NCBI GenBank assembly: GCA_023261545.1
Contig: JAHFOS010000013.1
Span: 1 to 45,673, forward strand
Reading direction: 5' to 3'
Length of the DNA: 45,673 nucleotides
Source: a bacterium
GTDB lineage: Bacteria > Planctomycetota > JADGBV01
The notes beneath the pieces are model-generated. The model searched no databases. It had not been told where the DNA came from and saw nothing but the letters and a program-made list of their open reading frames with translations. The stretch's first letter is position 1, and each line of letters opens with the position of its first letter. Made by a program: the position numbers and the translations under genes. Positions 23,972-31,163 of this stretch are shown in pieces.

Positions 23972-25783
23972 GTGCCCCGCATCCGCAAGCTCGATAACGC
24001 CACCATCAGCCAGATAGCCGCGGGCGAGGTGGTGGTCCAACCCTGCTCGGTCTTGAAAGAACTGGTTGAGAACAGCCTGGACGCCGGAGCCACGCGCGTC
24101 GAGGCCGAGCTCATGGGCGGGGGCGCGGAGCTTATCCTGGTAGCCGACGATGGTTGCGGCATGGACCGCGAGGACCTGCTGCTCAGCATCGAGCCGCATG
24201 CCACCAGCAAAATCCAGGGTGCCGCCGACATCCACACGGTCTTGAGTTGCGGCTTTCGCGGAGAGGCCCTGGCTTCCATCGCCGCGGTGGGGGAGCTGGA
24301 GATCACGAGCGCTCCCAAGGGCGGTGAGGCGCACCGCCTTTTCGGCGGCCCTTCGGGCTTTGCGCTGGAGCGCGCTTCGCGCTCGGAGGGCAGCACCGTC
24401 TCGGTGCGCAACCTGTTCCACAACGTGCCGGTGCGCCGGCGCTTCCTCAAGAGCGCGCGCGCCGAGGGGATGGCCTGCGCCGAGGTGCTGCGGCGCCTGG
24501 CGCTGGCGCGGCCCTGGGTGGGTTTCCGCCTGCGCTCCGAGGGCCGGACGAGCTTCAGCCTGGGCGAGGACGAGGACCTCGCCGCGCGCGTGCGCTCCCT
24601 GGGTCTCTTCGAGCGCGAGACGGTGCTCCTGCCCGTGCGCCGCGAGGAGGGGGACGTCAAGGTCACGGGTTTGGTGGCGGCTCCACCGTGCCACCATTCC
24701 AATTCCCAGCGCATCTATTTCTTCGTGAACCGCCGACCTTTTTTCGACCGGCCCCTGGTGCAAGCCCTGGTCCAGGCCTTTGCGAGCCTTATCCCTGAGC
24801 GGCGCTACCCCGGCGCGGTGGTGGCCATCGAGCTGCCGCCCGAGGAAGTGGACGTCAACATCCACCCCACCAAGAGCGAGGTGCGCTTCCGCGACCCGGG
24901 GCGCATTTTTCGGGCCGTGCAGGGCGCGGCGCGCGAGGTCCTGGCCGATAAGTCCTTCGCGCGCGACGGCGAGGAGACGCGCCCACTGGTCTATTCCATG
25001 GGCGGGAGCACGCGGGTGATGCCCATGAACCGCGGCTACGGTGGAATCTTCAAGGGCGGCGAGCCGCCGCGGCCTTTCGCCGCCCCCAAGCCGACCGCTC
25101 CCGGCGTCGTCAGCCTGCCCCTCGAAGCCGGCGCGCTGGAGCCGCGCGCCACCTACCCGAAGGCTCAGACGGGTCCGGAGGCCCCGTCGCCAGCCTTGTT
25201 TCCGGCACTTCCAGGGCGCCAGCTCCGCGCTTTCCAGATCCTGCAGCGCTATATCATTCTCGAACGTGAGGACTGCATTGAAATCCTGGACCAGCACGCC
25301 ATCCATGAGCGGGTTCTTTTCAATCAGCTCGCTCACGAGGAGGCTGGGGGAAAGACGCTTGCGCAAATGCTGCTCGCTCCCGAGCTTCTGAAGCTACCCC
25401 CAGGTCTGGGCGAGATTCCGGAAACCGTGGCCGGCGAGCTCAGGCGCGCGGGCTATGATTTCGAGGTTCGCGGTGACGTGCTGGCGCTCGCCGCCATCCC
25501 CGCCTGCCTCACCCCGAGCGTGGCTGCCGCGGCCCTCGACGGGCATCTCGCCGAACTGGCCGAGGGCACGCTTCCGGACGCGGATCTGCTGCGCCGCCAT
25601 CTGTTGCACACGGCGGCCTGCAAGGCAGCGGTCAAGGCCGGCGAAATCCTGAGCGAGGATCGCCTGCGCACCCTCGCCGCCGCCGCCGCCACCCTGGATT
25701 CCACGCAGGGCTGTTGCCCGCATGGCCGCAACGCGGTGTGGCGCATCACGCGCGCGGAAGCCGACGCCCGTTTCGACCGCTAG
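23972..25783 (+). CDS. mutL: DNA mismatch repair protein MutL
   Basis: The 603-residue protein has a GHKL ATPase N-terminus: IAAGEVVVQPCSVLKELVENSLDAGA, DDGCGMDREDL and GFRGEALASIAAVGE. FVNRRPFFD and VDVNIHPTKSEVRF come next, then a Pro-rich linker (about 350 to 415) and the dimerisation domain. The endonuclease-type motif reads DQHAIHERVLFN (from about residue 440); the last position of DQHA-x2-E-x4-E is Asn instead of Glu. CPHGR near the C-terminus is kept. The GTG start is the first codon of the conserved N-terminus. The stop codon lies at the edge of a MITE-like element, whose outer bases CTAG supply part of TAG. MutS is not in the window. Confidence 0.95.
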   Translation: MPRIRKLDNATISQIAAGEVVVQPCSVLKELVENSLDAGATRVEAELMGGGAELILVADDGCGMDREDLLLSIEPHATSKIQGAADIHTVLSCGFRGEALASIAAVGELEITSAPKGGEAHRLFGGPSGFALERASRSEGSTVSVRNLFHNVPVRRRFLKSARAEGMACAEVLRRLALARPWVGFRLRSEGRTSFSLGEDEDLAARVRSLGLFERETVLLPVRREEGDVKVTGLVAAPPCHHSNSQRIYFFVNRRPFFDRPLVQALVQAFASLIPERRYPGAVVAIELPPEEVDVNIHPTKSEVRFRDPGRIFRAVQGAAREVLADKSFARDGEETRPLVYSMGGSTRVMPMNRGYGGIFKGGEPPRPFAAPKPTAPGVVSLPLEAGALEPRATYPKAQTGPEAPSPALFPALPGRQLRAFQILQRYIILEREDCIEILDQHAIHERVLFNQLAHEEAGGKTLAQMLLAPELLKLPPGLGEIPETVAGELRRAGYDFEVRGDVLALAAIPACLTPSVAAAALDGHLAELAEGTLPDADLLRRHLLHTAACKAAVKAGEILSEDRLRTLAAAAATLDSTQGCCPHGRNAVWRITRAEADARFDR

Positions 25784-25966
25784 TGTCGTGACACGCAAGT
25801 AATGAAACGTAATAGTTCAGCCGGTCGAAAAGCCGTTCGCCCTTTATCCCCAGTTTTTGGGGATGAGCCTGTCGAAGGGTGGACGGCGGTGGGGTCGGTC
25901 CGCTCATGCTTCGACAAGCTCAGCACGAACGGACCTGGTTGCGTTATTTGCGTGTCGCGATACTAG
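25780..25966. mobile_element. MITE-like element with 29-bp terminal inverted repeats and two inner palindromes
   Basis: Bases 25780..25808 and the reverse complement of 25938..25966 agree at 24 of 29 positions, sharing CTAGT and GACACGCAA blocks. Inside are two REP-like palindromes. The first is 25833..25886 (CCGTTCG to GACGG, inner stem ATCCCC/GGGGAT). The second is 25897..25935 (GGTCCG to CGGACC around TTCGACAAGCTCAGCACGAA). The element encodes nothing, fills the whole mutL-yajC gap and touches the mutL stop codon. A non-autonomous insertion is likely; no transposase is nearby. Confidence 0.6.
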
Positions 25967-25975
25967 AGGAGAGCT

Positions 25976-26254
25976 ATGCAACCCAACGGAATGAAGGCCT
26001 TCATCGTTCAGATGGTGCCGCTGTTGCTGATCTTCGCGGCGCTGTTCTACATCCCCTGGTCGGCGCAGCGCAAGGAGAAGAAGAAGCGCGACGAGATGAT
26101 GAGCGCGCTCAAGAAGGACCTCAAGGTGCGCACCGTCGGCGGCATCTGCGGCGTCATCCAGGAAGTGCGCGAGGATGAAGTGATCCTCAAGGTGGATCCG
26201 CGCACCGACACCTGCATCACCTTCAGCAAGTCCTCCATCACGGCCGTGATCTGA
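25976..26254 (+). CDS. yajC: Preprotein translocase accessory subunit YajC
   Basis: The 92-residue protein has one membrane segment (MVPLLLIFAALFYIPW), followed by the YajC signature QRKEKKKRDEMMSALKKDLKVRTVGGICGVI and a small beta domain ending in FSKSSITAVI. YajC associates with SecDF-YidC of the Sec translocon. Here secD and secF do not follow; pilB and pilC do. The ATG at 25976 has a strong AGAGGAGAG ribosome binding site directly after the MITE-like element. This suggests that yajC may start the transcript that continues into the pilus genes. Confidence 0.92.
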   Translation: MQPNGMKAFIVQMVPLLLIFAALFYIPWSAQRKEKKKRDEMMSALKKDLKVRTVGGICGVIQEVREDEVILKVDPRTDTCITFSKSSITAVI

Positions 26255-26291
26255 GGATCGGCTTGCTCCCCCCGCACGCGAGGCCCCGCCC

Positions 26292-27998
26292 GTGAAACAG
26301 CTCAAGGAGCTCAGGCTCGGCGACATCCTCTTAGAGTCCGGCTACATCACCGCCTATCAGCTCGAAGTCGCCCTCGAAGAACAGAAAAAGGCCGGCGTCA
26401 CCCTCGGCCAGCAGCTCGTCCAGCTCGACTTCATCACGCGTGAAGAGCGCCTGGAGGCGGTGGCCGACCAGCTCGGCATGGAATACGTGGTGCTGGAGGA
26501 CGTCCAGATCCCCCCGGAGATCGTGGGCAAGCTCGAATACGGCGTGTGCGCCCAGTACCACGTGATGCCGGTGGAGGAAAAAGACGGCGTGCTGCACGTC
26601 GCCATGGCGCATCCGCAGAACGTCGAGAACCTGGACGCCATCAGCTTCGTCGCCGGCCAGCAGGTGCGCGGGCTCGTGGCCGACGAGGGGGCCATCGCCG
26701 CCGCGCACGAGAAATACTACGGCAGCGCCATGGCGCACCTCGACGAGATGCTCGAGAAGATGGACATGGGCGACATGGAGGTCGTCGAGGAGTTCGAGGA
26801 GACCGCCGACATCGCCAAGGCGGCGGATTCGCGGCCCGTGGTCAACCTGCTCAACCAGATCCTCAAAATAGCCATCAAGGACGCGGCCAGCGACATCCAC
26901 TTCGAGCCCTACGAGGATTCCTTTCGCATCCGCTACCGCGTGGACGGCGTGCTCTACGAGATCCAGTCGCCGCCCAAATCCATGGCCCCGGCGCTCATCG
27001 CGCGCATCAAAATCATCTCCAAGCTCAACATCTCGGAGGTGCGCCTGCCCCAGGACGGGCGCATCGCGCTCAAGGTGGAGGGGCGCAACGTGGACTTGCG
27101 CGTTTCCACCGTGCCCACCAAGTTCGGCGAGTCGGCGGTGTTGCGCATCCTCGACCGCAGCGTGGTCTCCCTCGACCTCCACAACCTGCGCATGTCGGAG
27201 GAAGAGATGAGCGCCTTCCAGAGGATCATCAACAAACCCAACGGCATCGTGCTGGTCACCGGCCCCACCGGCGCCGGCAAGACCACGACGCTGTACGCCT
27301 GCCTGAACGAGATCAACAAAATAGACATGAAAATCATCACCAACGAGGACCCCATCGAGTACAACATTGACGGGCTGGTGCAGGTGCCCATCAACCCGGA
27401 AGTGGGCATGACCTACGCCAACAGCCTGCGCGCCACCCTGCGCCAGGATCCCGACGTCATCCTCATCGGCGAGATCCGCGACAAGGAGACCGCGGATATC
27501 GCGGTGGAGTCATCGCTCACCGGCCACCTCGTCTTCTCCACGCTGCACACCAACGACGCCCCCTCCACCATCACGCGCCTCACCGACATGGGCGTCGAGA
27601 CCTTCCTCATCACCGCCACGCTAGAGGCCGTGGTGTCGCAGCGCCTGGTGCGCACCATCTGCCCCAAATGCAAAACCAACTACACGCCGGTGGAGGAGCA
27701 GCTCATGCCGCTGGGACTCGACCCCACCCAGCTCGGCGGGTCCGTCACCTTCTACCGCGGGATGGGCTGCGAAAACTGCCGCGGCACCGGCTACCGCGGC
27801 CGTGTGGCGCTTTACGAGATCCTCCACATGGTGCCGACGGTGCGCGACCTCATCCTCTCGGAAGCCTCCACCCAGGAGCTGTACCAGGCCGCGGTGGACT
27901 CGGGGATGAAGACCTTGCGTCAGGTGGGCATCCAGAAGATTTTCGACGGCCTCACCACCATCGAAGAGGTCATGAACGCCACGATTCAGGAGGATTAA
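26292..27998 (+). CDS. pilB: Type IV pilus assembly ATPase PilB (GspE family)
   Basis: The 568-residue motor ATPase powers pilin polymerisation at the inner membrane. The N-terminal MshEN-type domain (LGDILLESGYITAYQLEVALEEQ) is followed by the secretion ATPase core. This has Walker A GPTGAGKTTT (about 324 to 333), an Asp box (NEDPIEY), Walker B LIGEIRDKETADIA (about 390 to 403) and His box TGHLVFSTLHTNDAPS. Zinc cysteines are CPKC (457, 460) and CENC (493, 496). The GTG at 26292 begins the conserved N-terminus. pilC starts one base after the stop. PilB rather than GspE is inferred from the MshEN domain, the zinc tetracysteine and the pilC neighbour. Confidence 0.93.
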   Translation: MKQLKELRLGDILLESGYITAYQLEVALEEQKKAGVTLGQQLVQLDFITREERLEAVADQLGMEYVVLEDVQIPPEIVGKLEYGVCAQYHVMPVEEKDGVLHVAMAHPQNVENLDAISFVAGQQVRGLVADEGAIAAAHEKYYGSAMAHLDEMLEKMDMGDMEVVEEFEETADIAKAADSRPVVNLLNQILKIAIKDAASDIHFEPYEDSFRIRYRVDGVLYEIQSPPKSMAPALIARIKIISKLNISEVRLPQDGRIALKVEGRNVDLRVSTVPTKFGESAVLRILDRSVVSLDLHNLRMSEEEMSAFQRIINKPNGIVLVTGPTGAGKTTTLYACLNEINKIDMKIITNEDPIEYNIDGLVQVPINPEVGMTYANSLRATLRQDPDVILIGEIRDKETADIAVESSLTGHLVFSTLHTNDAPSTITRLTDMGVETFLITATLEAVVSQRLVRTICPKCKTNYTPVEEQLMPLGLDPTQLGGSVTFYRGMGCENCRGTGYRGRVALYEILHMVPTVRDLILSEASTQELYQAAVDSGMKTLRQVGIQKIFDGLTTIEEVMNATIQED

Positions 27999-29075
27999 AT
28001 GGCCAAGGGCAAGTTCAACCTCAGCGAATTCACCATCGGCGGCGTCAACGAGAAGGAGCTCACCACCTTCACCCGGCAGTTCGCCACCCTCACCAACGCC
28101 GGGCTCACCACCATCAGGTGCCTGGAGATCCTCGGCAACATGCTGAAACCGGGCGTGCTGAAGAAGTCGCTGCGGGAGGTCAAGAACGACGTGGAGCAGG
28201 GCACCACGCTCTCGGAGGCCATGGGCCAGCACCCCAAGGCCTTCGATATGCTTTACGTCAACATGGTGCGCGCCGGCGAGGCGGGCGGTATCTTGGACGT
28301 CATCCTCACGCGCCTCGCGGAGTTCCGCGAGAAGAGCCAGCGCATCGCGCGCGAAATCAAGTCGGCCATGATCTACCCCATCGCCGTGCTCACCATCGCC
28401 ACGGCCATCGTGACCGGCATCATGATCTACATCGTGCCCAAGTTCAAGGAGATCTTCAAGGGCTTCGGCGTGCCCCTGCCCGGCATCACCCTGTTCCTGC
28501 TCGACGTCGCGGACTTCGTCCAGTACGGATGGTGGAAGGCGATCCTCGCCGTCATCATCCTGGTCACCACCTACAACCTGATCCGCCGCGCGCGCAAGGG
28601 GCGCTACTACCAGGATTACGCCAAGCTCTACATACCCGTCTTCGGCGAGATTCTCCGCAAGGCCTCGCTGAGCCGCTTCTGCCGCACGCTGGGAACCCTG
28701 CTCGAAAGCGGCGTGTCGCTGGTGGAGACGCTGGATATTCTGCGCGACGCCACCGGCAACGAGGCTTTGGGCGTCATCATCGAGCGCATCCTGGTGGCGG
28801 TGAAACAGGGCGACCCCATGACGAAGCCCATGCACAAGACGCGCATCTTCGACGAGATGACCATCTCCATGATCGAGGTGGGCGACGAAGCCGGCGAGGT
28901 GCCCGCCATGATGAACAAAATCGCCGATAACTTCGACAACGAAGTGGACGCCATGGTGGCCGGCATGAAATCGCTGTTGGAACCCGTGATGATCGTGGGC
29001 CTCGGCGTCATCGTCGGCGGCATCGTTATAGCGCTCTTCATGCCCATGATCTCGCTGATGGAGCACTTGTCGTGA
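27999..29075 (+). CDS. pilC: Type IV pilus inner-membrane platform protein PilC (GspF family)
   Basis: The 358-residue polytopic protein links the PilB motor to the pilus base. It has two T2SF domains (about 20 to 120 and 210 to 325) and three membrane segments (about 122 to 146, 165 to 193 and 330 to 352). FTRQFATLTNAGL, GNMLKPGVLKKSL, ARAGEAGG-type MVRAGEAGGILD and EVGDEAGEVPAMM are family motifs. The protein is a little shorter than the usual 400 residues, mainly at the N-terminus. The ATG follows the pilB stop directly with a GGAGGA site. Its membrane segments are the apparent source of the three mini-genes downstream. Confidence 0.94.
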   Translation: MAKGKFNLSEFTIGGVNEKELTTFTRQFATLTNAGLTTIRCLEILGNMLKPGVLKKSLREVKNDVEQGTTLSEAMGQHPKAFDMLYVNMVRAGEAGGILDVILTRLAEFREKSQRIAREIKSAMIYPIAVLTIATAIVTGIMIYIVPKFKEIFKGFGVPLPGITLFLLDVADFVQYGWWKAILAVIILVTTYNLIRRARKGRYYQDYAKLYIPVFGEILRKASLSRFCRTLGTLLESGVSLVETLDILRDATGNEALGVIIERILVAVKQGDPMTKPMHKTRIFDEMTISMIEVGDEAGEVPAMMNKIADNFDNEVDAMVAGMKSLLEPVMIVGLGVIVGGIVIALFMPMISLMEHLS

Positions 29076-29234
29076 AAAGGGGAAGCCTTCGCGCAGGAGC
29101 GGTTTGAACCTCCCCCTCTCCCTTCGGGAGAGGGCAAACGCCAACGGCGTTTTTCCCCTCCAGCCTCCCCTGGAAGCGGAGGCTCCTTTAGCCCCCCTAA
29201 CTCCCCCGAAGGGGGATTGGGTGAGGGTCTGACC
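29076..29234 (+). terminator. Hairpin cluster after pilC, including an intrinsic terminator at 29136..29154
   Basis: AAACGCC (29136..29142) pairs with GGCGTTT (29146..29152) around a 3-base loop and leads into a five-T run (29150..29154), a short but plausible terminator for the yajC-pilB-pilC transcript. Around it are a 9-bp hairpin with a TTC loop (29114..29134), a 7-bp AGCCTCC/GGAGGCT hairpin (29162..29184) and a 6-bp TCCCCC/GGGGGA hairpin (29202..29216). Such palindromes suggest REP-like insertions between pilC and the mini-PilC genes. Confidence 0.5.
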
Positions 29235-29633
29235 TTGCCTGTCCCCCCTGACCAGCCGCATTTCCCCTTCCTGCGCCGCTGGCGCGAAATTCTCATTTAT
29301 CCCTCCGCCGTCCTTGCCATCGCCAATGCCATCGTCCTGGGCATCCTCATCTTCGTCGTCCCGAAGTTCAAGGAAATCTTCAAGGGTTTCGCAGTTCCTC
29401 TCCCTTCTTATACCCTTGTCTTGCTCGCTATCTCCGAGGCATTCCGGCAATGGTGGTGGGCCGGCCTTATCGCCCTAGCCCTCTTCGCTCTAGCGCTGAA
29501 AAAAATCCGTTCGGGCCGGCCTCTGCCCCGAGTCCCGGATTTCGTCATGATTTTGAGCCTTGGTGTTATCGTCGGGTTTGTCGTCATCGCACTGTTCCTG
29601 CCGATGGTGACGCTGATGGAAAGACTGCGCTGA
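29235..29633 (+). CDS. Mini-PilC membrane protein, copy 1
   Basis: The protein has 132 residues. After a Pro-rich start (MPVPPDQP) and FLRRWRE it follows PilC residues about 118 to 205: IYPSAVLAIANAIVLGILIF, VPKFKEIFKGFAVPLP, then the second membrane segment with a WWW motif. It then jumps to PilC's last segment (LGVIVGFVVIALFLPMVTLMERL). Both cytoplasmic T2SF domains are missing, which leaves three membrane helices. The TTG at 29235 has GAGGG 7 bases upstream; a TTG at 29217 is also in frame. The next copy starts one base after the stop. The function is unknown. A pilus-platform modulator or inert duplicate is possible. Codons are less GC-biased at third positions than in pilC. Confidence 0.72.
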   Translation: MPVPPDQPHFPFLRRWREILIYPSAVLAIANAIVLGILIFVVPKFKEIFKGFAVPLPSYTLVLLAISEAFRQWWWAGLIALALFALALKKIRSGRPLPRVPDFVMILSLGVIVGFVVIALFLPMVTLMERLR

Positions 29634-29634
29634 T

Positions 29635-30033
29635 TTGCCCGCCACTCCAAATCCAGATGGCTCCCCTCCTCCGCCACGCCGGCGCAAGGGGCTCATCCCT
29701 CCGGTCGTCAGCCGCGCTATCGCGGTGGCCATCCTCTTGTACCTGCTCGTTTTCGTTATTCCGAACTTCGAGGACAAATACAAGAGCCTTGGGGTTGCCC
29801 TTCCAATTTCGACCACAATTCTGCTCGCTGTCTCTAAAAGTCTGCGGCAATGGTGGGGGGCGTGGCTGCTGATTGCGGCCCTCTGCGCCGTGGCGCTGAA
29901 GAAAGCCCGCCCGGGCCGGCCGCTACCCCGAATTCCTGATTTCGCCTGGGCCTTGGGCGTCGGTTGTATCGTCCTGTTTATCGTTTTCGCGCTTTTCAAG
30001 CCGATGGCCGAGTTCATGTATAAGCTGCCCTGA
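29635..30033 (+). CDS. Mini-PilC membrane protein, copy 2
   Basis: The protein has 132 residues, the same length as copy 1. It begins MPATPNPDGSPPPPRRR and then shows three membrane helices in the same layout. The PilC-derived connector is diverged but recognisable (VIPNFEDKYKSLGVALP). It is followed by RQWWGAWLL, then KKARPGRPLPRIPDF and a last helix ending FALFKPMAEFMYKLP. The TTG start lies one base after the stop of copy 1 and has no good ribosome binding site, so translation probably depends on re-initiation. The frame is intact although the protein has drifted far from PilC, which argues against simple decay. Confidence 0.68.
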   Translation: MPATPNPDGSPPPPRRRKGLIPPVVSRAIAVAILLYLLVFVIPNFEDKYKSLGVALPISTTILLAVSKSLRQWWGAWLLIAALCAVALKKARPGRPLPRIPDFAWALGVGCIVLFIVFALFKPMAEFMYKLP

Positions 30034-30034
30034 C

Positions 30035-30421
30035 TTGCCCGCCACCCCGAATCCGGCTCTTTCTTTTACTCCGCCAAGCCGGCGTTGGGCATTTCTTTCT
30101 CTCGCCGCCGCTACTATCGTCACGCTGGGCTTTTTTATTCATATCGCCCGGGAGTTCGAGAGAATCTTCAAAGGCTTCGCTGTTCCTCTTCCTGCTATAA
30201 CCCTGATGTTACTCGCCACCGAGAAGGCTCTAAGCCACTGGTGGTGGGCGTGGCTGAGCACCGCAGCCTTGGTCGCTTTGGCGGTGGAGAAAATCCGCCC
30301 GGGTCGGCCCTTGCTTAAAATTCTCTACTTTGTCTGGTTGCTGGGCCTCGTCCTTTTTATCTTGATCGCCGCCCTTGGGCTGTACCTGCCGATGTCTTGT
30401 CCCTGCGAATCACTCGATTAA
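30035..30421 (+). CDS. Mini-PilC membrane protein, copy 3
   Basis: The protein has 128 residues. It shares the start MPATPNP with copy 2, encoded by TTGCCCGCCAC, at the same one-base distance after the preceding stop. The connector IAREFERIFKGFAVPLPAITLMLL is closer to PilC and copy 1 than copy 2 is. WWWAWL, then EKIRPGRPLLKI and a third helix ending LYLPM follow. The C-terminal tail CPCESLD differs from the other copies. It lies 15 bases before the uracil-DNA glycosylase gene. Function is unknown; a membrane location is clear from the three hydrophobic segments. Confidence 0.68.
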   Translation: MPATPNPALSFTPPSRRWAFLSLAAATIVTLGFFIHIAREFERIFKGFAVPLPAITLMLLATEKALSHWWWAWLSTAALVALAVEKIRPGRPLLKILYFVWLLGLVLFILIAALGLYLPMSCPCESLD

Positions 30422-30436
30422 AAAAGAAAACACTAA

Positions 30437-31159
30437 ATGCCCGCCCCTCCCGCCCAGGCCCTCTTCTCCATCCTGCGCCGCTGGCGCGCGGCTGGACTTT
30501 TGCACCTGCCGGTCGCGCCTTTTGAAGAAGAAGCCGACGTTCAGGAAGAACTCGAGCGGCGCACTGCGCGCCTGGCCGAGGCCAGAGCCCGCTGCGCTGA
30601 CTGCACCCGCTGCCCGCTGCACAAATCCCGCGCGCGCGCGGTTTACGGCGCGGGGCCTTTGGGGGCCGATATCCTGTTCGTCACCGGGGCGCCTTCCCCG
30701 GCCGACGAGGCGGCGGGGTTGCCGCTCCAAGGCGAGGAAGGCGCGCTCTTCGACCGCATGCTGGCGCGCCTGGGGCTCAAGCGCGAGGCGGTCTATGTCG
30801 CGCCCCTGGTCAAGTGCCGGCCACCCGGGGAACGGCATCCCGAGGCCTCCGAGATCGCCACCTGCCTTCCCGTCTGGCTGGCCGCGCAGATCGCGCTGGT
30901 TCAACCCCGGGCCATTTGCACCCTGGGCTCCACGGCCACTTCGGCGCTTCTGGGCTCCACGGACCCCATCGCGCGGCTGCGGGGCCAGCGCTTCGATTGG
31001 CGGGGAATCCCGCTTTTCCCCACCTACCACCCCGGCTATCTGCTCAAGCGAACATCCTCTAGAAAAGAAGCCTGGTCCGATATGCTGACTCTCATGGCCC
31101 ACCTAGGAAAAAGCGTGGAGGGCGGGCCGGCCTTGGCCTCGCCCGCCCCGGAAAGCTGA
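30437..31159 (+). CDS. Uracil-DNA glycosylase, 4Fe-4S family 4/5 type
   Basis: The 240-residue enzyme removes uracil from DNA. Iron-sulfur cysteines are visible in CADCTRCPLHKSR, VKCRPPGERHPE and IATCLPVW. AVYGAGPLGADILFVTGAPSPADE aligns with the family block that normally reads VFGEG...LLFVGEAPG; here the catalytic-motif GEAPG is TGAPS. The later motif PTYHPGYLL matches the family HP-type box, and ICTLGSTATSALLG fits the central strand. The N-terminus MPAPPAQALFSILRRWR resembles that of mini-PilC copy 1. The gene sits between the mini-PilC array and an FHA-domain gene that starts 4 bases after its stop. It may be a family variant with altered activity. Confidence 0.85.
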   Translation: MPAPPAQALFSILRRWRAAGLLHLPVAPFEEEADVQEELERRTARLAEARARCADCTRCPLHKSRARAVYGAGPLGADILFVTGAPSPADEAAGLPLQGEEGALFDRMLARLGLKREAVYVAPLVKCRPPGERHPEASEIATCLPVWLAAQIALVQPRAICTLGSTATSALLGSTDPIARLRGQRFDWRGIPLFPTYHPGYLLKRTSSRKEAWSDMLTLMAHLGKSVEGGPALASPAPES

Positions 31160-31163
31160 ACTG

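Noticed and set aside
23918-25366. Minus-strand frame of 482 codons opposite mutL
   Set aside because: It is antisense to an unambiguous MutL and has no recognisable motif.
27621-29450. Minus-strand frame of 609 codons opposite pilB and pilC
   Set aside because: It is a His/Asp-rich shadow product caused by GC-rich codons on the other strand, while pilB and pilC are clear.
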